A stretch of DNA of 64,000 nucleotides from Norana najaformis (Eukaryota; Annelida; Clitellata; Crassiclitellata; Hormogastridae): the NCBI GenBank assembly GCA_964023275.1, contig OZ029923.1, positions 2,407,738 to 2,471,737 on the forward strand, read 5' to 3'. The notes under the pieces are model-generated. The model had not been told where the DNA came from. It saw nothing but the letters and a program-made list of their open reading frames with translations, and searched no databases. Position numbers and translations under genes: made by a program. Shown piece after piece: positions 1 through 9,589 of this stretch; position 1 is the stretch's first letter; each line of letters begins with the position of its first letter.

Positions 1-627
1 CCTCAACTTCTTCAGGTCGACCCTGGACGCGAATTTTTGGGTGCTGTTTCACAACTGCTAGCAAAGCGAATTGTGTACGTAAGACGTGGACAAGCTGGTA
101 ATCATCGACAACAAGGAATCGTCGAACGTTTTAATCGTACTTCAGCAGAACGACTTTTTGGAGCTCAATACGCTCAGGAATTACTTCTCGCTGCAAATGG
201 GTCAACAGAGCGGTCGGTCGAATGGGTACATCAGTTGTCTCAAGTAGTGGCTGCACTAAACGATGAACCGACGAGGTTGACCGGTAAAAAGCCAGCTGAT
301 TCGATTAAAACCGTGCGAGTGGTACGAAAATCCTCTCTTCCGGCTGGTCGTGTCGTTGGTCTGAACGAACCTATTCTCGAACACGATGTTTTAGTTTGGT
401 ATTTATACGTACCTGGTGAGCTCGAGGGTGGTGAAAGAAAACGCTAAACGGACCCTGTATGGTCGCTCACGATTCACACCATTTCGAATGTTGTCCGACA
501 AGCTGGTCAGCCAGCTTTGTATTATCTGGTTGATGGACCTGCTCGTGGATTTGTTCGTGAAGAGCTGATTGTAGTACCTATGGGAACAGAATTGCCACCC
601 GATAGAATACTTACTCGCGTTCGATGA
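1..627 (+). pseudogene. Polinton integrase, C-terminal part, one nonsense mutation
   Basis: The reading frame is open from base 1 and its 5' end is outside the window. It carries the second half of an rve-type DDE integrase core. The second catalytic Asp sits in the VDPGREF motif near the window start, and the catalytic Glu is in IVERFNRT about 35 residues later. After this comes the typical helix ending in LNDEPTRLTGKKPADSI and a chromodomain-like C-terminal part. The frame is interrupted by a TAA at 445-447, then continues in the same frame with recognisable C-terminal integrase sequence to a TGA at 625-627. The single internal stop, together with the broken polymerase on the other strand, argues for a pseudogene. 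It converges tail-to-tail with the polymerase gene. Confidence 0.85.
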
Positions 628-639
628 TATAATATCCGT

Positions 640-3600
640 ATGCCCGCGTTGTGACCCCATCTGGCGCTATCCGCTTTTTGTGTCTAGTGGAGAAAGGCTG
701 GTTTTATTTTGCTCGTATAAGCCTATTTGGTGACCACGGCTTCGAATGAGGACTTGTGCATGCTCGAACTCTTTTTGCTCGAACAAGCATTGCTTATACA
801 GGTCGTGACATAGGTCTTTTTTTACGATGGCCTTCTGAACGCCCTTTGCTTTCCGGATCTCTGAGCCACTTACTCTCAAGATGGAGTACATTTTTGGGCG
901 TAAGCCGACGAACTCTACAATAGGAGCTCCACTACATTCGTCTTTAAACTTACCCGCAACTTTCTTATTCTCGTTGGTGTGGTATAAACTATTTTGTGGG
1001 TATTCGCTGAAATCGTACAAGCGTTTGTTATCCCACATGTCGGCATAAACGTTCGGCGTTTCCACTTCGAAAAGTAGGCTGTCAGTGTCGGTATACAGCA
1101 GTTGGGCCTTGTCTTCATACTTGACTTTAACCTCGTTATACCAGAAGTCGTACATAAGGTGTTTACTGAGATCGAGGACAACCTGGCCAATGTAGACTGG
1201 CCGGTTCAGTTTCAGCTTGGTTTCGATGCTGTGAATAGCCGCAAGGCACCATCGAAAATTGTGTGTGATATGTAAGCGGGGTCAGCAGTCAGACGGCGTA
1301 GTTTGTCTTCTTTCGTGGTTGGTACAAATCGACCCTGATACGCTTGCGCAAGTTTTCCATCGTCTTACCAAAAACGGCGTTGTTGGCCAACTTGAAGAAA
1401 TACTTCTCAAGTCCGATGTTGCCTTTGCGCGTAGTTGGGTGTTCATCTCGATGTAAGGAGCCATCCAAGCTTGCTGGCGAAAGTTTAGTGCGCGGTGAAT
1501 CTTGTTGACTCGCATTCCCAACGAATGATACAATTTCAGATTGCGATAGTGAACTACATACCGCTCTTTTTTGCGTAAACTTGGAACTAACTTCTGACAA
1601 TCTACGAACTTTCTTCCTAGTTCGGCTATGAGTGTATGCTGATAATTGCTTAGCAATGTCTCTTGGACAGTTAGGGTTTCTGGAGCTAGAGGATAGTCAT
1701 TATGGGCGTCGTGGAGATTTTCCGGATACTCCATGTCAACTTCGAGTAGAAAGCCCTCTGACGCATCGTCCGACGTTGCTAGCACTTCATCCAGTGTTGG
1801 ACTTGTCCAGCTAAATTCATCGACTGGTAAAAGTTGTTGCAATGCCCAGCCATAGAGATTATTTGCCTCCAAGTACGCAATCCAGCTGTTTGGTTTCGAG
1901 GCGTCGTAATTGGGACATTGAGGGTTGTTAGCTTTGGTAAAACGTTTGGAAACCATCGAGATTCCGCCACGCAGACCTCTTTCAACGAATAGATGCTTGT
2001 CGATGTCTGTTAGGAGTTCGAGCTCGATCTTGGTCTTTTTCAACAAGGCATCCCAAGCCATTCCTGGTAGACTAAAGTAGTTCGCTGGATCGAGGCCGTA
2101 GTGCTTTATCGCCATTCCTCGAAAAGTATCGAAAACGTCGGCCAAGAGCAAAACGTCGGTACGAAGATATAAGTAGTGGTAGTCACCCAAAGTCTTACAA
2201 TCGAAAACTTCCCACACTCGTTGGGCGTGTTGATAATCCGCGTTGCTGATATTTTCGCGAGAAAGTCTAATGTCGAAGGCTTCTGGTGGTGGGAGTTGTT
2301 CCTCATCGAACCGATGGTAATCGTCTATGTACATGTATTCGCACGGATAAATGCCTTTACGCTGTAACAGCTCGAGCTTTTCCACGTCGTTGATGGAGCT
2401 GCTAGTAACCCGTAGGTCTGCCGGTGATAAATTTCCCGCAACCTTGTCTAACGAACTGTTCAGAAACTGGAGACTATCGATGAACTGTAGTCGCCCTAGG
2501 CTGAAAGTCATGTCCTTTTCCATGTTGTTTGGAATACAGCTGATTTTCTGGTCCTCAACCGCCTCACAGCTGGCTAGCGCCTGCATGAAGAGGTGACTAT
2601 CGTAGCCTCGCAGATTGTGAAAAACAACTGGCACTTTACACTTTTCTGGGTAAATTCGCAGTTTGAGATTGCAGGCGTTATGAGCAGCCCCACGATATTT
2701 ACCAGTGATGTGGCAGTGATCGCAAACCTTGTCATCGTCGTATATCGTTTTATCACAGATGTAACACGTAGTTGCCGTTAGAAAAGCTTGACAGTCAGCC
2801 GTTGTCATCGTCTTGTCTGCTTTGTCGGTCAAACTTTCCTCGATAGCAGCAAGTTCGTCTTGCAAACATCGTAAGAACTCTTCTACGGCGTTCTCACCTC
2901 GGTAGAGTACAGGCTCGTTTGCGTGACCGTCGCATCAAAACTATCGATGAACTGCAAGGTTTCTGCTTGGCGATGAGTCTGGTGTTGCTTTCGCTGGGAT
3001 CCATGGCTGCACCTTCTACTGGTACATTCATCGCTTCGAAATCGGCGTAGATGATATATGGGACTCGCATTTGCTTGTGGTGGTTTTGAAATTTGAGGAT
3101 GTTCTTTCCCTCTTCAGGCATCTCAATCCGATGCGGCTTCGCACCGATGCCCTGAGAGTCTATGACATGACTAGCCAGGAGAACTTCGGTGGAGAAGACG
3201 TGCAAGCGGCTACGGCTTGGGTACTTCCTGTGTTCGTAGTGACTGTTTTTATACAGCATGCGGGCCAGGTCCTTAATCCAGACGTAATGCTGGTTTTCAT
3301 TATCGGTCAGCAATAGAAGATCAACGTTGTGAATTCTAGTCACGACAGATATGCGAATCGGATACAGTGCGCCTTTAATTTTCCACCCAAAGACACTTAC
3401 GGCTATGGTTGGGTTTTGACGTTCGAAACGATCGATATTCGTCACCTTCACTGGGAAGGTTATTTTTGTAAAATCCACCTCGCCGATATGGGCTCGATAT
3501 TTAGTCGGGCGTTCGATGTGCTTTTCTACCGGATACATCGCCGATAATACGGCCCACTCGAAGCAGTGATTATCCGCGTTCTGCACGTTGACAACCGAAC

Positions 3601-3676
3601 GTGGTGGAATGTGCTTCGGCGTTGGAAAGTAGCTTCTAGCCCGAAATAGCTGGTACTTGGCAATGCCGAGGTCCAA
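640..3676 (-). pseudogene. Polinton-type protein-primed DNA polymerase B, frameshifted
   Basis: Three long minus-strand frames (2894-3676, 1282-2865, 667-1260) plus one short frame (1289-1600) together cover a PolB of roughly 1000 residues. In order they show an N-terminal region with HYVWIKDLARML, the Exo I motif YIIYADFEA, a Cys/His cluster (CYICD then CDHCHITGKYRGAAH), the Exo II-like NLRGYDSHLF, the Exo III-like YLRTDVLLLADVF, motif A as YLEANNLYG, motif B as KLANNAVFGKTMEN, and motif C as YTDTDS. The motifs lie in different frames, so at least three frameshifts are needed. In motif A the metal-binding Asp expected in this family is Glu. The role in an active element would be self-replication by protein priming; this copy is inactive. 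Confidence 0.88.
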
Positions 3677-3808
3677 CGCTACAACTCATCGAAGTCTCCA
3701 TACAGACCCCTCGTTAGCATATTCCTCGAGTCGTCTGAGTTTTTGAACTTTAGCTGTCTGTACACTACCCTGTATGTCACCTACATTGAGAACCGGTTCG
3801 GCTGTGCT

Positions 3809-4129
3809 TCAAAAGAAGGCTATTGTGATGATGGTGTCGGGAGCTGCATTCTCGTCGTATGTTTGGCCGGCGGTTAACATCATTTTTTCCAGCTCGGCCG
3901 TTAGTACTAGAGTATATTTAAGACCTTGTAATTTGATCAACTCTTCGTGAAGCTGTACATCGGTGTTAGGTGTTATGGCGCTCAAGAATGCCAGCGTATC
4001 TCTCTCTAGCCTATGACCAGGAGCCACTTCTACGCGATGGTTTTTCAAAAGCTGGTTGCCTAGTTCTTTGTGTAATACAAACCGTGGGATATCTTCCACG
4101 GTCTTAGATTTTTTCAGAAAATTCGCCAA
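3809..4129 (-). CDS. Small Polinton-associated ORF of unknown function, 106 codons
   Basis: A minus-strand ORF starting with ATG and ending just before the polymerase gene, in the same orientation. The product is soluble-looking with no signal peptide or membrane segment. It has a basic N-terminus (MANFLKKSKTVEDIPRF) and a helix-rich centre. I do not recognise the family. It could be a separate accessory protein of the element, or a detached N-terminal part of the polymerase precursor, since only about 130 bases separate them. It is unlikely to be functional given the decay of the neighbours. Confidence 0.4.
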   Translation of the reverse strand: MANFLKKSKTVEDIPRFVLHKELGNQLLKNHRVEVAPGHRLERDTLAFLSAITPNTDVQLHEELIKLQGLKYTLVLTAELEKMMLTAGQTYDENAAPDTIITIAFF

Positions 4130-4225
4130 GAATTTTTCTTATATTAGATTTATTTAAAATTCGTTAAGGATTTTTTATATTCACTACCTCACATATCTCT
4201 AAATGGAAAAAAATTTGTTTCTCGA

Positions 4226-4390
4226 AGCGTTCCTGGGATCTGAGGAGGTTACTACAGAATTTTCTGTCGAAGCCTTCCTGAGATCTATGGAGGTTACTAT
4301 AGAATATTCTGTAGTAGCCTCCTCGAAGGTCACTGAGCCGATTGAAAAAGACCCCTGTAGTAGCCTCCTTATATCTCAGGAAGGCTTAGA
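4226..4390. repeat. Short direct and inverted repeat cluster
   Basis: A unit of about 45 bases reading TTCCTG..GATCT..GGAGGTTACTA occurs as two direct copies (about 4229-4271 and 4275-4322) and one inverted copy (about 4354-4386). The second copy is itself an imperfect palindrome: GGAGG..ACTA..AGAATA pairs with TATTCT..TAGT..CCTCC around 4288-4322. The cluster lies just outside the recognisable Polinton genes and could belong to the element terminus. Confidence 0.6.
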
Positions 4391-4624
4391 CAGACTGGAT
4401 CCAAACACTATTTTACATCTACTAATTAGCCTATAAGAAATTTGCCACCCCCACGATGCTGACAGACGTGTTAAACACGCCCATGAATCGGCCGTGAGAG
4501 CGTCCGACGACAGCGAGGAGTGATCAATGTGAAAATATATATGTATGTATATGTATATATACATACCATCACCATCAACACCAGCCGTGACATTTACTTA
4601 GCGCCACCCAGAAAAGAATTGTAT

Positions 4625-4695
4625 TATTCGTTTCATGTATGTGTATGTAAGTATGTATGTTTGTATGTATGTGTGTATGTATGTATTATGGTATG
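4625..4695 (+). repeat. TATG tetranucleotide microsatellite
   Basis: Imperfect TATG/TGTG array directly 5' of a LINE tail. Confidence 0.85.
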
Positions 4696-5035
4696 CAAAA
4701 TGATGATAAGCCCGGTGATGATATACGGAGCAGAAACCTGGACACTGACGAAAGAGAAGAATAGGCTTCTGGAGATAACAGAAATGAGAATGTTGCAATG
4801 GCTACTTGGAATCTCACTGAAAGACAAGAAAAAGAATGAACATATTAGACAAATAGTGAGAGTTGCGTGAATATCTGACGAGTTACGAGAAGCCAGGTTG
4901 AGATGGTATGGCCATGTGATGAGGACAGAGGAGGAATGCCGTATGAAAAGAATTATGAGAGCAGAGGTTTGCGGACGCCGCAGTCGGAGACGGCAAAAGA
5001 AAAAATGGGGAGACATGAGTCAACAAAGCTCCTCT
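4690..5035 (+). pseudogene. RTE-like LINE reverse transcriptase C-terminal tail
   Basis: Plus-strand translation gives IYGAETWTLTKEKNRLLEI, then a MRMLQWLLGISLKDKKK segment. In a second frame it gives [12 protein letters not shown] and the basic tail RRRSRRRQKKKWGDM. This string of motifs is the well-known C-terminal end of endonuclease/reverse-transcriptase proteins of RTE-like retrotransposons. A stop (TGA near 4868) and a frame change break it. Homologous tails lie at 23730-24160 and 57540-57912, all on the plus strand, and more remotely at 43610-43990 on the minus strand. Confidence 0.75.
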
Positions 5036-5039
5036 GGAA

Positions 5040-5640
5040 AAAACAAAGCTGGAATTCAAACTGGAATTCGTGTGACCTTTGGCTTTTGTTCAGTATATTG
5101 ACAATCTAATGTTCTGCGGTGAATTATTGCTGTGGCGCAAAACATTTAGCTTAGCTCAAGTTAACCTAGATTAAATTAGGTTTGCTTACTGTAGCAAGTT
5201 AGTTATATTTGCTTAGCTTGAAAATCTCACACTGCCAGTCCAACTGTCGGAATTCGAACGATATCAACTAATATTATCAGAACTTTGCTAGATACCTGAA
5301 TAAATCGAAAACCTAGTCATATCTACTCCAGCGTGATCGCTGTGAGATCAATCACCGTCGTCCCAAATACAGGTATTGTTCATTTGCCATCCAAATATTT
5401 TGTATGTTTCACTATTTTTTAACTTGTTTAGAGTTTGAACGGTGCTCAAACACGTAGTAAAACGTTGTTAATTCCTTTACTTTACCCAGCGCACATACCG
5501 TATTTAAGCAAAAGGAATCAATGCTCAGATTTGAAAGAATGTGTGACACCATTGACTTGTCTAATCTGTAACTATTTACTATTTTTACATTCTTTCAAAC
5601 AATTTCTTTTATCTATAAACGTGACTTTGAAATGGCCAGG
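5040..5640. other. No gene recognised
   Basis: AT-rich sequence with a stretch of TTAG/AGCTTAG-like degenerate repeats around 5145-5225. I see no exon or repeat family that I can name. Confidence 0.5.
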
Positions 5641-5773
5641 TTTTAAAGGATGATGATATGATCATCTTATGTCAATTGCTCGTGATGCATAAACCGATAG
5701 AGTTATGATCTATTCTTAAGTATCGTAAATTCTTTTAAAGGTTGGCGTATTTTCTTTGAAGTCCTTTCATTAG

Positions 5774-5913
5774 GTGTTCAAGGACAGGCCAGAGGACCGG
5801 AAAACGTAACAGCGATTGGAACTGGATCTGAAACTAGATATGAAGGACGCTGGACTCTTCCACTGCAAAGTTGACAAATGTCGGATCGCCAAGTGCTTTT
5901 CTCAATGTTCTAG
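5774..5913 (+). pseudogene. Type-2 V-like Ig exon, internally deleted
   Basis: After a TTTCATTAG acceptor the plus strand encodes VQGQARGPENVTAIGTGSE. This matches the start of the gene F V exon ([11 protein letters not shown]). It then jumps directly to the end of the domain (LDMKDAGLFHCKVDKC). Roughly the middle half of the exon is missing, including the first two cysteines and the tryptophan. The exon ends at TCTAG followed by GCAAGA, so it also lacks a GT donor. The upstream 130 bases are homologous to those before the plus-strand V exon at 33238. This is a dead fragment of a plus-strand gene. Confidence 0.7.
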
Positions 5914-6149
5914 GCAAGATATTGTTCGGTGAAATAAAACATAGAAAATTCCTATAAAATGTTTGATTATTTAACTATTTTGTCGCCCTTATTATCATTT
6001 TCATTAACATCTTCATCGTGATTGCCGGCCTTTAAAAGTCCATAAAAGCGGCATTTTAATTCTTTGAGATTTTAATACATTTCGAAGAAGACCAACAAGA
6101 ATAAAATTACCAGACATGAATAATTTCTTTAACATTAACATCTCTTTCG

Positions 6150-6440
6150 TCAGTTTTCTGTCTTTTCGATAAGTGGCAGGCTGTAGGGTTGAGATTTCAG
6201 TATGATGGCGAAATATCGTGACACGGCTGTGGCTGTGGTTGAGCTTTCGTACTGTAATAGTGGCTGGAGTAGTAGTAGTAGAAGCAGCAGCGGAGGCAGC
6301 AGTGGCGGTGGCAGTAAATACAAATGTTTTTCTATAGCGACTGTATGGCATCGACCCTGCACATTTTTCAATGAATTCATCGGATGAGATCCTTCACCAC
6401 CGCTGCCCCGTTTAATTGGCACCGCGCCATTTAAGGTCTT
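6150..6440 (-). pseudogene. Type-2 receptor last-exon remnant
   Basis: Minus-strand translation contains KRGSGGEGSHPMNSLKN, which aligns with [17 protein letters not shown] in the last exon of gene F. It follows with the equivalent of the HTVTIE segment. After that the sequence diverges into a GCC/GCA trinucleotide run (about 6270-6320), and the TM segment is lost. The fragment is immediately downstream of the truncated type-1 V exon of gene E. Confidence 0.65.
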
Positions 6441-6568
6441 CGCGTAGGTCCCTACGGACCGTGCTAGTCCGAGATTTAAATCTCTTAAATATACCCGCTT
6501 TCGAAATGCGAACCGACATCCTCACGCACAGAGGTGCCTTGACCCAGGCCTGCAGTGGTTGCATTGTA

Positions 6569-6708
6569 TTAACGGGAATCGCTAAGCTTCTGCCACTGAA
6601 TCCCTGAGCAACTGCTTGAGCTCAACGGGCATTGAACAGTTACAGAGGCGACTCTCAGGTAGGCCCACGTGCTTTGCACATTGGTGGCCGCAGCTTTTCC
6701 CGCAACGT
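6569..6708 (-). pseudogene. Gene E: truncated type-1 V-like Ig exon
   Basis: A conserved acceptor (CATGCAG) at 6709-6711 is followed by about 45 codons matching the first half of the type-1 V domain: AYLRVASVTVQCP, then the second Cys and IQW. The frame ends at a TAA (6569-6571). No C-terminal half of the domain follows; the sequence runs into a type-2 last-exon remnant. Gene E therefore keeps its signal-peptide exon (8119-8176) but has lost most of V and all of Ig2, Ig3 and TM. Confidence 0.8.
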
Positions 6709-6736
6709 CTGCATGAATTAGGAAATATTTTCATCG

Positions 6737-7030
6737 GCTATATTGCATATATGTATGTATTTATGTCTGTTTGTTTGTTTGTTTGTACGTATGCATGTTG
6801 TGTGTATACATGTATGTATAATATGTATATATGTACGTATGTATGTATGTATGCGTGTATGCAAGTCTGTAAGTGTGTATACATGTATGTATGTATTATG
6901 TATCTGTGTATTTATATGTGTATGCATGTTTGTATGTTTTAGGTATGTATGTACGTATATAAATGTATGTATGTGTGTATATGTGTGTATATATGTGTAT
7001 AAGATTGTATATATGTATGTATTTGAGCTT
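6737..7030 (+). repeat. TATG microsatellite upstream of gene E V exon
   Basis: About 290 bases of TATG with TGTG/TTTG interruptions. It begins about 28 bases from the V exon acceptor (on the minus strand it is a CATA array in intron 1). The same placement is seen in genes A, B, C and D. Confidence 0.9.
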
Positions 7031-7850
7031 TATGTAGCGCATTTAGGGAACTTTCAAAGCGCTATGAACATGGGTATCTAAATGATCCAAACAGCTGCGT
7101 CTTAACATTATGATGAAACTGCAACTTGAGTTGGTTCAGAAGAAACAGTACTTCAGTTCACAGGAAGACTGTTCCAAAGGACTCAACTATCGCACTGTAA
7201 TGGACTTTTTTGCCCAAAACATAACAATTACTGCACTTTACCTACAGTATTTACATAAAAGGCTCTATTTTAATTTCTTGCTGTCGTAAAGTGCTTATCA
7301 CAATTCAGCAAGGTCTTCTGATTATCTCCACTCGGCATGACCACGACACTGAAGCTGACCAAACAAATTGGTTCCTGAGGATTGATTTTTTGAGGCCGTT
7401 AATAAAACTTGTTCCTGATGCAGCTTTTGTGTGGTACTAAGACATTTTGTGTGGTACTAAGACATTTACATTACATGAACAGGGACATTCAATTATATTT
7501 ACATTTACACACGCTGACCGCACCAACAATGAGAGCACATAGCTCTTGGTGGCTTTTCAATCGCTCGCTAGTCCGATGCTCTGGAATCTCCTGCTGCCAT
7601 TGTTATGGAACTATTTGTGCATCGTGTTAAGTCCTCGCTTGCGCAGCAGAGGGCTTTTGCTGTTGTTGGCCCATCTCTATGGAATGTACTTCCGCTTTCG
7701 ATTCATGGAAGGGTCACTATTTGTGATAGAGCTCAGTCAGTTCGTCGTTTAAAGACGTTCTTATTTCCCAGGGGTTTTCATGCTGGTAGCGCCTCTGAGT
7801 AGTTTGTTCTTTAAGAAGCGCTATATAAGTTATCAAATACCACACAATAC
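7031..7850 (+). repeat. CR1/L2-like LINE tail within duplicated flank
   Basis: The end of this block (about 7540-7830) translates in part to AFAVVGPSLWNVLPLSIHG followed by LKTFLFPRG. That is the standard C-terminal end of CR1/L2-type reverse transcriptases. It then ends in the terminal AAGCGCTATATAAGTTATC tail. The same block recurs in intron 1 of genes C (41700-42440) and D (52260-53010), so it was copied with the gene module. No intact ORF. Confidence 0.7.
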
Positions 7851-8118
7851 AGTGTTCGTTTAGCAGGGTTTCTGCTGGTCTTTCAATAACGACTGAAACT
7901 CATGTCTTCTTTGAGGTATTCCCCGTCGGTTGCTTTAGTGTCTTTCCAAACGTTTTGCCGTCTGCTACCTTACCATCACGCTATCCTACTAATACAGTAC
8001 CCTCGAGAGCTACGCAAATTGTGGTAGAAAAATGTTTAGCTCCATATTAACATTTCCATGCTAATCTACTTATACTAGAAATTTAAATGAAATATTTTTG
8101 TTTTTCTATTAACAATAC

Positions 8119-8176
8119 CTGTAAGTGAAATGACTACAAGCAGTCCAACGTGTAATGCTATCGATGTAATAACCAT
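8119..8176 (-). CDS. Gene E: orphan signal-peptide exon (SP1 type)
   Basis: The ATG at 8174-8176 opens MVITSIALHVGLLVVISLT, a signal peptide nearly identical to exon 1 of genes C and D. It ends with ACAG and a GTATTG donor in phase 1. Its downstream V exon is truncated (6569-6708), so the gene is probably dead. The TATA box that genes C and D carry about 165 bases upstream is degraded here (CATACAG at the equivalent place, about 8347-8356). Confidence 0.75.
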
Positions 8177-8885
8177 TTTCACGGAAGGCGCGCCCTGTGT
8201 GTCGACAGAAACAGTGGTTCTTCGACAACGTACGAGAAGAAAATACTTCCCAAGGATTATTCGCCAACTGCAGGCGGCCTCGAACTACTTCCTACATAAA
8301 ATAGCAAGTGCAACAAGTGTCAACTATTATTCACGATAATCGAGACTCATACAGGACTGCGGTGAAACTCTTGTCACGTTATTTAATGTAGGTTTTTTTA
8401 TTACTTTACTGTATGTTTTAAAAATAACATCATGTGACGATAATGATATCACTAATCTTATTAGCGGTAATTACATTCACACTCTCTATTTCACTTTTCA
8501 ACAAAATGAGAAACAGGCTTCAAATTCTAATTCCATAATGAAACCTGGTAAGTGCTTTTGTGTTCTATGTATTCTTATATTCTTATTATATTCCTTGTAT
8601 TCTTTTTAGGGTGATTGAACTCTAAGTAGTTTAATGCGCTGTAAGACATCCTTGAAGCTGCAGTTTTAGGCCTGTCTTCAACTATTAGGCCATATAAATT
8701 TATACGCTTATAACAGTAAGTACATCTGCCGCCACCCTAAAAGACAATTATATCCCAGTTTTTGTCTTCTTTGCGACGCCCAATTCCGGCTCGTGCAGTC
8801 TAATACTTTCATTTCCAACTTGTCTACAGCTTGTATGAGGAGCAGTTATTGTTTTAAATAGTTTTATTATCTAGTGTCTACACTA
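8177..8885. other. Duplicated 5' flank of gene E, no gene
   Basis: Non-coding sequence homologous to the regions 5' of genes C (42768-44340) and D (53340-54060), including the GGGTGATTGAACT segment. No additional ORF is supported. Confidence 0.6.
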
Positions 8886-8887
8886 TA

Positions 8888-9105
8888 ATATTGCAGGCTC
8901 TAGCTTGTTGAGCAGATTCCGAGTAATGATCCTGGGCGAGTTATTCGCGAGCATTTGTCTCTGTCATGAAACAGTTGAACTGCATAACATCATAAACTGG
9001 GAAGTGAAAGGCAAGTCCTGCCATGCCCTGGCCTGGCGTCTAGGACTTTGGGATTCGTCTAGCGCGTTTGTGATATCCTTTAAAAGCGCTATATAAATAG
9101 CCAGA
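8888..9105 (+). repeat. Retroposon-like repeat with GCGCTATATAAAT tail
   Basis: A block of about 215 bases beginning near TTGCAGGCTCTAGCTTGTTGAGC and ending in AAGCGCTATATAAATAGCC, followed at once by a CATA array. Copies occur at about 44335-44555 and 54063-54275, each with the same tetranucleotide tail. The terminal motif matches the 3' end common to L2/CR1-type LINEs and SINEs that borrow it. Confidence 0.65.
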
Positions 9106-9107
9106 TA

Positions 9108-9300
9108 TATATATGCATGCATACATGCATACATACACACATACATATATCCACACATACATACATACACACCTACATACATATATACATATATGTACAT
9201 TTATATATACACGCATACATACACACACACACACATATATATATGCACATACAAACAAACACACATACACGCATACATACATACATTCGATGCATACATT
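9108..9300 (+). repeat. CATA microsatellite
   Basis: Nearly continuous CATA/CACA array following the retroposon tail. Confidence 0.9.
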
Positions 9301-9492
9301 CGTCCATTGGTGGCTCAAGAAATGAGTGTGTTCATTATGGAACACGGGAGATTTCTTTAGTAGGTGCTTTCGGTGAACAATAGAGTATTTGATTTGTTAG
9401 TATTCGTGTTTTGTTAACGTTTCGAAATTTAATAAATAATTTTGGACCTAGGTCTAATTGTAGCTTACATTATATCCTATTTATTTTTGCAG

Positions 9493-9587
9493 ATGGTCGA
9501 AGAAACATTTTAGCGGGTGTTATTGCAGTCATCTTTTCGATCGTAATGGCAGTGGGAGCACAATGCATTAAGAAACTCTGTCGTTAA
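9493..9587 (+). CDS. Plus-strand transmembrane exon (TM3 type), orphan
   Basis: A clean acceptor (TTATTTTTGCAG) is followed in phase 1 by GRRNILAGVIAVIFSIVMAV, then GAQCIKKLCR and TAA. This is a single membrane helix with a short basic tail. The 5' linking exon is not visible nearby on the plus strand; the closest candidate is the damaged V exon at 5774. Degenerate relatives with the same ATGGCCGAAGCAACATT start are at 19972 and 35488. It most likely belongs to a third, plus-strand receptor type that has mostly been lost from the window. Whether this exon is still used cannot be told. Confidence 0.55.
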
Positions 9588-9589
9588 GA

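Larger units (their letters stand above)
1..4135. mobile_element. Decayed Polinton/Maverick-type large DNA transposon (partial)
   Basis: The interval holds a retroviral-type integrase fragment on the plus strand and a protein-primed type family B DNA polymerase on the minus strand. That pair is diagnostic of Polintons/Mavericks and the related adintoviruses. The left end lies outside the window. The right end is uncertain; I place it just past the small minus-strand ORF at 3809-4129 because recognisable element sequence stops there. I found no terminal inverted repeat or capsid, ATPase or protease gene in the visible part. The integrase has a premature stop and the polymerase is split over several frames, so this is a dead copy. 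Assignment to the superfamily is confident; assignment to a lineage is not possible from what is visible. Confidence 0.85.

Noticed and set aside
8130-8339. Plus-strand ORF of about 70 codons, repeated at 42721 and 53293
   Set aside because: It is the reverse strand of the signal-peptide exon and 5' untranslated region. The minus strand has the ATG, hydrophobic leader and conserved splice donor.
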